From Joyebacterum sp964521425 (lineage in GTDB: Bacteria > Joyebacterota > Joyebacteria > Joyebacterales > Joyebacteraceae), in assembly GCA_964521425.1 (NCBI GenBank), contig CAZFRO010000008.1, forward strand, positions 1 through 64,000: a stretch of DNA of 64,000 bases, written 5' to 3'. A program made the position numbers and the translations under genes. A model generated the notes under the pieces. It did not search any database. It worked only from the letters and a program-made list of their open reading frames with translations, and was not told the DNA's origin. Positions 59,860 to 64,000 of this stretch are shown here, piece by piece (the first letter of the stretch is position 1; every line of letters begins with the position of its first letter).

Positions 59860-59888
59860 TTGACATGTCCCGACTTCGCTCCTATCTT
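59860..59888 (+). promoter_or_regulatory. Promoter of the DUF3467 gene
   Basis: TTGACA (59860-59865), a 17-nt spacer and TATCTT (59883-59888) form a good sigma70-type promoter. The start point near 59895 leaves a leader of about 52 nt. Confidence 0.7.
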
Positions 59889-59946
59889 GGCCGCAAATCC
59901 AAGCTGAGTGGGCATGTATATGAATTGTGCGGGGAGGCAGGAGCAA

Positions 59947-60237
59947 TTGGCGGAGCAGAAGAAGATAAACATCGAGCTCAGAGACGAAGAGGCTGAGGGG
60001 GTCTACGCGAACTTCGCGGTGATAACCCACTCCCCCGCCGAGTTCGTCGTTGACTTCATCAGAGTCCTGCCCGGCACCAAGAAGAGCCGCGTCCACGCAC
60101 GAATCGTGATGGCGCCCCAGAATATCAAGGCCTTCGCTCAGGCCCTGACCGGCAACATCACCAAGTACGAGGAGAAGAACGGGGAGATCAAGTCCATCTC
60201 TAAGGGACAACAGGATAAGCAGATAGGATTCCAGTAG
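59947..60237 (+). CDS. DUF3467 family protein
   Basis: This small soluble protein of about 96 residues has the DUF3467 pattern: 'EGVYANFAVITHSPAEFVVD', 'FIRVLPGTKKSRVHARIVMA', 'NIKAFAQALTGNITKYE' and a 'GEIK' end. The function of the family is unknown. TTG 59947 (MAEQKKINIEL) is preferred because it gives the family N-terminus and follows GGGGAGG/AGGAG; GTG 59908 and internal ATGs upstream lack ribosome sites. It is followed by 248 nt without a gene, holding a CGGTCGGT/ACCGGCCG hairpin near 60300-60325, and then a barrel gene. Confidence 0.85.
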   Translation: MAEQKKINIELRDEEAEGVYANFAVITHSPAEFVVDFIRVLPGTKKSRVHARIVMAPQNIKAFAQALTGNITKYEEKNGEIKSISKGQQDKQIGFQ

Positions 60238-60485
60238 GGGGCACTGTCTTAGGACGGCTATTTGAAGAGGTCATAACGGGAGACTTGTGGTGTCTGATCT
60301 CGGTCGGTCCAGGGAACCGGCCGTAGGTAGGCAAGAACAGGGCTTTCTACGGTGCACTGGGGGCTATCCAGGGCTCCCGCGAATCCGGAGGGAGGTGCAA
60401 GGATAGAGAGAACGAAGCTGGGATGACCAGTGAAGTTCCTTTGTTGGAGTGTTCATCAGTGTTCGCGAATTCTAGGGGGTTCAGT

Positions 60486-61340
60486 ATGCGACGCAGTATT
60501 CTCTCAGTAGCGATGATTGTGTTTGTCGTGGGTCTGGCCACCACGGCCGGCGCCTTTGACTTCCTCTACTACAACGACACGCCGATGACACACGATGCCG
60601 GCACGTTCGGCATCGGTACGGGCGTTGTCTACTTCGCGTGGAACGGCATCTACGACGTCGACGGCGAGAAGGTAGACTTTGAAGGTGACATGGCTATGAC
60701 CGAGATGTACATCCCGGTCGACGTCTACTACAGCGTCATGGACCAGCTCGAGATCGGTGTCAAGCCTGGCTTCATGATGAACAAGCTGACCACCTTCGAT
60801 GGTACCGAGTACGAGTTCACAGGTATCACGGACACGTGGATCGACGCTAAGTACATGGTCATGATGGATCCGATGGTCACGGCTCGCGTTGGTGTCAAGC
60901 TTGCAACAGGCGACGACGAGGGTGACGAGGACAACGGTCCGACCGGATCGGGCCAGATGGACATCGACGCTGCAGTGCTCTTCGGCATGCCTGCAGGCCC
61001 CGGGATGTTCGGCGGCCAGGTTGGCTACCGGATGGGCATGGAGCATGAGAACGGCTGGGCACCTGGTGGGAAGATCCTGTTCCTCGTGAACTACTTCCAC
61101 CCGCTCAGTGACGTGATGCAGCTCAAGATCGCGGCCGACGGCTACTTCGGCAGTGACTCCACGGTCGACGGCGATGCCGTTGAGGACACAGGCAGCAACC
61201 TCGTCGAGATCAACCCCGGCATCATCTACTCGATGGACAACGGCGTGGACGTCGGCTTCGACGCCTTCTACGTCCTCATGGGCGCCAATGAAGGTGCCAA
61301 GTGGGGCGCAGGTCTCTGTGTCGGTTGGGGCACCAAGTAG
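60486..61340 (+). CDS. Putative outer-membrane beta-barrel protein
   Basis: This 284-residue protein has a signal peptide (about 1-22, ending TTAGA). Alternating amphipathic strands follow ('GTFGIGTGVVYFAWNGIYDV', 'DQLEIGVKPGFMM', 'ARVGVKLATGD', 'GGQVGYRMGMEH', 'VDVGFDAFYVLMG'), consistent with a 10-12-strand barrel; the polypeptide ends GLCVGWGTK. A Gly/Asp-rich loop (GDDEGDEDNGPTGSGQ) looks surface-exposed or calcium-binding. ATG 60486 follows AGGGGG 6 nt upstream; the frame is open 21 codons further upstream without support. It ends at a strong terminator. The substrate is unknown. Confidence 0.75.
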   Translation: MRRSILSVAMIVFVVGLATTAGAFDFLYYNDTPMTHDAGTFGIGTGVVYFAWNGIYDVDGEKVDFEGDMAMTEMYIPVDVYYSVMDQLEIGVKPGFMMNKLTTFDGTEYEFTGITDTWIDAKYMVMMDPMVTARVGVKLATGDDEGDEDNGPTGSGQMDIDAAVLFGMPAGPGMFGGQVGYRMGMEHENGWAPGGKILFLVNYFHPLSDVMQLKIAADGYFGSDSTVDGDAVEDTGSNLVEINPGIIYSMDNGVDVGFDAFYVLMGANEGAKWGAGLCVGWGTK

Positions 61341-61373
61341 CAGTAGATCTCAAGAGGTATACCAGATCGCAAG

Positions 61374-61402
61374 AACGGGGGGACCAGGTCGGTCCCCCCG
61401 TT
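61374..61402. terminator. Strong rho-independent terminator
   Basis: AACGGGGGGACC (61374-61385) pairs perfectly with GGTCCCCCCGTT (61391-61402) around AGGTC, followed by TCTATT. It sits between convergent genes (ends at 61340 on + and 61437 on -). It mainly serves the barrel gene and may also serve the acyltransferase gene. Confidence 0.9.
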
Positions 61403-61436
61403 TCTATTGGTGGTCGTACGATGGCCTGCTGGTCAC

Positions 61437-62357
61437 TCAAGAACCCGCAGACTCGTCCGGAGGCCGCGTCTTCCACCGCTTGTGCATCCAGAAGTACTGC
61501 TCAGGGTCGCTCCGTACGAGTCTCTCGAACTCGCGCGTGTAGGCCTGAGTATACAGGCGCGCCGCCTCGTCCGAGTCGGTCCCGTCCGGGGGAGGCTCGA
61601 TCTCAGGACAGACGACGATCTCGTGATTGCCACGCCCACGGCCTACGACCATGCCTGGCAGAAGGGCCGCTCCAGTCGCCGCCGCGAATCTCCCCGAACC
61701 GTACGGGGTTGAGGCCTGTCTCCCGAAAAACTCCACAAATGTGCCGCGCGAGCCTGCGTCCTGGTCCGAGAGCATCGCGACGACCCTGTTCGAGCGAAGC
61801 GCCCGGAACACACCCTTGAGACTCCCGGTCAGGGGCACGATCTCCCCACCGAATCTCGCCCTCATTCTGTTCATGAGACCGTCTACAAGCATGTTGTGCT
61901 GCTCACCGACGAGAAACGTCATGGGATAGCCCATCGTCGGCAGGGTGGCAAGATACTCCCAGTTGCCCAGGTGGCCGGCGACGAGGATCGCGCCCTTCCC
62001 CTTCTCAAGCGCCCGGTCGAGGTGCTCGGCGCCCGCGAGCGATACCGTCCTCTCGATCCGGCGAGGGGTCAGGCGAGGAAAGCGCGCGTACTCGAACGTC
62101 ATTCTTCCGAAGGTCCTGTACGATTCCCTGGCGATCCGCTTGAGTTCACCCTCGCAGAGTTCGTCCCCGAGCGCACGCCTGAGATGGTCCATTGTCACGG
62201 CTCGCCTGATACCCACAACGGAGAAGGCGAGGGTGCCGAGGAGCGCCCCGGTCTCGCGCGCGAGGCCTGCGGGGCTTGCGCAGACGAGCGCCTGAAGCGC
62301 ACGCGCCGCGCCGTACTCCACTCGATGACTCAGCGTGGTCTTCCCTCTTCGAGACAC
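61437..62357 (-). CDS. LpxL/HtrB-type lipid A acyltransferase
   Basis: This 306-residue inner-membrane acyltransferase has the catalytic H-x4-E motif in 'LVAGHLGNWEYLA', 'VAMLSDQDAGSRGTFVEFFG' and a C-terminal 'PEQYFWMHKRWKTRP'. It adds a secondary acyl chain to a lipid A precursor. The start is GTG 62357 with GGAGGGA upstream. It lies 12 nt after the DUF362 gene. Whether it uses laurate or myristate cannot be told. Confidence 0.92.
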   Translation of the reverse strand: MSRRGKTTLSHRVEYGAARALQALVCASPAGLARETGALLGTLAFSVVGIRRAVTMDHLRRALGDELCEGELKRIARESYRTFGRMTFEYARFPRLTPRRIERTVSLAGAEHLDRALEKGKGAILVAGHLGNWEYLATLPTMGYPMTFLVGEQHNMLVDGLMNRMRARFGGEIVPLTGSLKGVFRALRSNRVVAMLSDQDAGSRGTFVEFFGRQASTPYGSGRFAAATGAALLPGMVVGRGRGNHEIVVCPEIEPPPDGTDSDEAARLYTQAYTREFERLVRSDPEQYFWMHKRWKTRPPDESAGS

Positions 62358-62369
62358 GAAGATCCCTCC

Positions 62370-63518
62370 CTAGGCGAACTTCCCGGCCAGCCACGAGAGC
62401 TTCACACGAACAGCCTCGTGCGGACAGACCTCATGGCAACAGAGACACTCCACACACGCCTTGCGGTCGACCACGGGTCCCGTCTCCGTCATCCGTATCG
62501 CATCGACGGGGCAACTGCGAACACAGAGAGCGCACTCCTCAGCCCGGCAGCCCCATTCCTTCGACATCTCCGGATAGACCCAGATCCACGGCTTGAGCGC
62601 ACGCACAAGGAAGCCGGGGATGTAGTTCAGAACGCCGGCCGACGGGAGCGCAAACCCTGTCGTGTCGAATGACTCAGGATCGACTCCCAGGATGTCTATC
62701 CTGCGCCTGTCGGTGATGCCGAGTCCCTGCTCGGCCGCCTGTCTGATCATGTGGACTTGACCGTCCTTGATCCCCATCATCCCGGCCAGGATCGTGTCGA
62801 TGGCGACTGCGTCGGTCCCCGCAAGAACGGCGCCCACAGGGCGAGCTTTTCCGCCGGAGGGTCCATCACCTTCCATTGCCACCACGGCATCGACCACATT
62901 GAGAGCCGGTCTGACTAGAGAGAACACATCGACGAGATGGCGACTGAAGCGCTCGGGTCTTGGTGCGGTGTTGTGCATGCGCCCCTTCCCGAACCCGGGG
63001 ATCGACCCGAACATGTTCTTGATGCACCCGGTGTAGAGAGTGAGCACGTGAGTCTTCATCTTCGGGACATTGATGATCACATCCGCATCCAGAACGGGCC
63101 GTGTGATCATGTACGAACTCAGTGCGCCTTCGACCGGTCTGGCGCCCTCCTTCTCGAAGTTCACGAGTTCGACGCCCGTACGCTCGGAGAGATCGAGGAA
63201 CCCCGAATTCTGCCACACGCGTTCGACACCCCTGATGGCTCCACCGGGGCTGTCCCCGATGCGCGGCTCGGCGCCTTCCTCGCGCGCAAGTTCGATGACG
63301 GCCTGGACAATCGCAGGATGCGTCGTGATGGCCCTCTCCGGGGCCTTCGCTGACAGCATGTTGGGCTTGAGAAGAAGGGACTGCCCCTTCGCCACGAATG
63401 CCGACATGCCTCCGAGGAGGTCGACGACCTGTCTCACGGCCGCCCGCACCTCATCGAGGTCGTAGCTGTCGCACCGCGCAATCGCCACGGTTGCTCTGTC
63501 AGTCGCTCTCTCCACCAC
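62370..63518 (-). CDS. DUF362 protein with C-terminal ferredoxin domain
   Basis: This 382-residue protein has the DUF362 domain (about 15-290; 'LLKPNMLSAKAPERAITTHP', 'GDSPGGAIRGVERVW', 'INVPKMKTHVLTLYTGCIKN', 'DAVAIDTILAGMMGI'). Two [4Fe-4S] motifs follow near the end (CRAEECALCVRSCPVDAI-type and CVECLCCHEVC). The role of the family is unknown, though it is common in anaerobes. GTG 63518 is chosen because it overlaps the dprA stop (TAGTG). The frame extends 14 codons upstream inside dprA. The acyltransferase gene follows closely. Confidence 0.88.
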   Translation of the reverse strand: MVERATDRATVAIARCDSYDLDEVRAAVRQVVDLLGGMSAFVAKGQSLLLKPNMLSAKAPERAITTHPAIVQAVIELAREEGAEPRIGDSPGGAIRGVERVWQNSGFLDLSERTGVELVNFEKEGARPVEGALSSYMITRPVLDADVIINVPKMKTHVLTLYTGCIKNMFGSIPGFGKGRMHNTAPRPERFSRHLVDVFSLVRPALNVVDAVVAMEGDGPSGGKARPVGAVLAGTDAVAIDTILAGMMGIKDGQVHMIRQAAEQGLGITDRRRIDILGVDPESFDTTGFALPSAGVLNYIPGFLVRALKPWIWVYPEMSKEWGCRAEECALCVRSCPVDAIRMTETGPVVDRKACVECLCCHEVCPHEAVRVKLSWLAGKFA

Positions 63519-64000
63519 TACCTGCCCGATCGGGTTCTTGTGTAGAGGCCTCCGGGCCACGCCTTCGCGAGACCTCTCAGTTCAAGCTCCATCAGTGTCG
63601 CCAGCACCTCACCGAGCGGCGCACCCAGTTTCTCCGCCAGGGCATCCGGCGGCGCGGGAGTGAGCGACAGGAGATCAAGTAACAACGCAATGCCGGTTCT
63701 CTCGCTCTCCTCCCCAACAGACAGGGGCCTGCCGGCAGGGAGCACGTCCTCAGCACACGCGACACCCTGAACAGGGGACTCAGGATGCGTGAACACCGTT
63801 GCCCTGACTGGGAATTCGCCCCACGAGCCTTCAAGCTCAACTAGACAATCCTCTATCGATTCGACGAGCTTCGCCCCCGCCTTGATGAGTGAATGAGGAC
63901 CTCGGGTCGTGGCCTCGCCGACCGGTCCCGGCACCGCAAACACCTCGCGGCCCTGCTCGAGGGCCCGCGCGGCCGTGATCAGGGCGCCGCTTCGCTCACC
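63518..64000 (-). CDS. dprA: DNA processing protein DprA, C-terminal part (cut by window edge)
   Basis: The visible 160 residues begin inside the Rossmann-like domain at the window end: 'GERSGALITAARALEQGREV', then 'FAVPGPVGEATTRGPHSLIK', the signature of DprA/Smf, which loads RecA on incoming single-stranded DNA. A linker of about 55 residues follows, then a winged-helix domain ('LLDLLSLTPAPPDALAEKLG', 'TLMELELRGLAKAWPGG'). The start codon lies beyond 64000. It suggests natural transformation ability or a DprA role in recombination. The DUF362 start overlaps its stop. Confidence 0.9.
   Translation of the reverse strand, partial: GERSGALITAARALEQGREVFAVPGPVGEATTRGPHSLIKAGAKLVESIEDCLVELEGSWGEFPVRATVFTHPESPVQGVACAEDVLPAGRPLSVGEESERTGIALLLDLLSLTPAPPDALAEKLGAPLGEVLATLMELELRGLAKAWPGGLYTRTRSGR

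Noticed and set aside
59507..59863. 118-codon protein in the divergent spacer
   Set aside because: Crosses the minus-strand promoter, has shadow-like Arg/Ser/Pro composition and no ribosome site.

Overview
The window looks like part of a metagenome-assembled, high-GC genome from an anaerobic Gram-negative bacterium of the FCB superphylum (Fibrobacteres-Chlorobi-Bacteroidetes and allied candidate phyla). The Gram-negative evidence is a lipid A acyltransferase, a split heptose kinase/adenylyltransferase pair, lipoproteins and beta-barrels. The FCB evidence is PorV/PorQ-like barrels, a TonB receptor with a carboxypeptidase-regulatory N-domain, and a secreted protein with a sorting-type C-terminal tail. 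The anaerobe evidence is 2-oxoglutarate:ferredoxin oxidoreductase, a ferredoxin-fused EtfA and a NuoEF-type diaphorase. I cannot name the phylum from sequence alone. I saw no rRNA, tRNA, CRISPR array, transposase or phage gene.

Layout. 1-3.8 kb (+): two paralogous fibronectin-like lipoproteins behind a near-perfect sigma70 promoter. 3.9-12.2 kb (-): an envelope operon, TonB receptor > tailed secreted protein > two PorV-like barrels > lipoprotein. 12.2-28.5 kb (-): the glycine cleavage system (gcvT-H-PA-PB), a PH-like membrane protein, a small partner protein, a GlmL/MutL-like ATPase, a KOW-tailed protein, then a four-gene membrane cassette present twice in tandem, and lipM at the end. 28.5-32.8 kb: uvrA, and a divergent membrane-anchored AlkP-fold protein with a degraded active site. 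32.8-43.4 kb (-): rpmF-plsX-fabH-fabD-fabG-acpP-fabF-rnc-acyl-CoA dehydrogenase-etfB-etfA. 43.4-55.3 kb (-): sucC-sucD-korD-korA-korB-korC-ndk-nuoE-nuoF and a 1273-residue NuoG/GltD fusion. 55.3-59.4 kb (-): a cyclic 2,3-diphosphoglycerate synthetase-like GTPase, hldE, hldA and an unknown triple-repeat protein. 59.9-61.4 kb (+): a DUF3467 protein and an outer-membrane barrel. 61.4-64 kb (-): LpxL-like acyltransferase, DUF362 ferredoxin protein, and the 3' part of dprA, cut by the window edge.

How the genes fit together. KorABCD and SucCD interconvert 2-oxoglutarate, succinyl-CoA and succinate with ferredoxin and NTP. Ndk balances nucleotides, and the NuoEF-NuoG/GltD complex probably links ferredoxin to NAD(P)H. 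The acyl-CoA dehydrogenase/EtfBA set may bifurcate electrons. LipM probably modifies GcvH.

Most promising novelty: the tandemly duplicated four-protein membrane module (13.1-20.0 kb) with its GlmL-like ATPase and KOW-tailed partner. Next are the NuoG/GltD fusion, the RNase III with a ten-fold decapeptide tail, the triple-repeat basic protein, and two dyad-containing short tandem repeat arrays inside operons.

Caveats: three 100-N gaps are present. The one at 7.55 kb is flanked by identical 55-bp sequences and artificially splits one gene.
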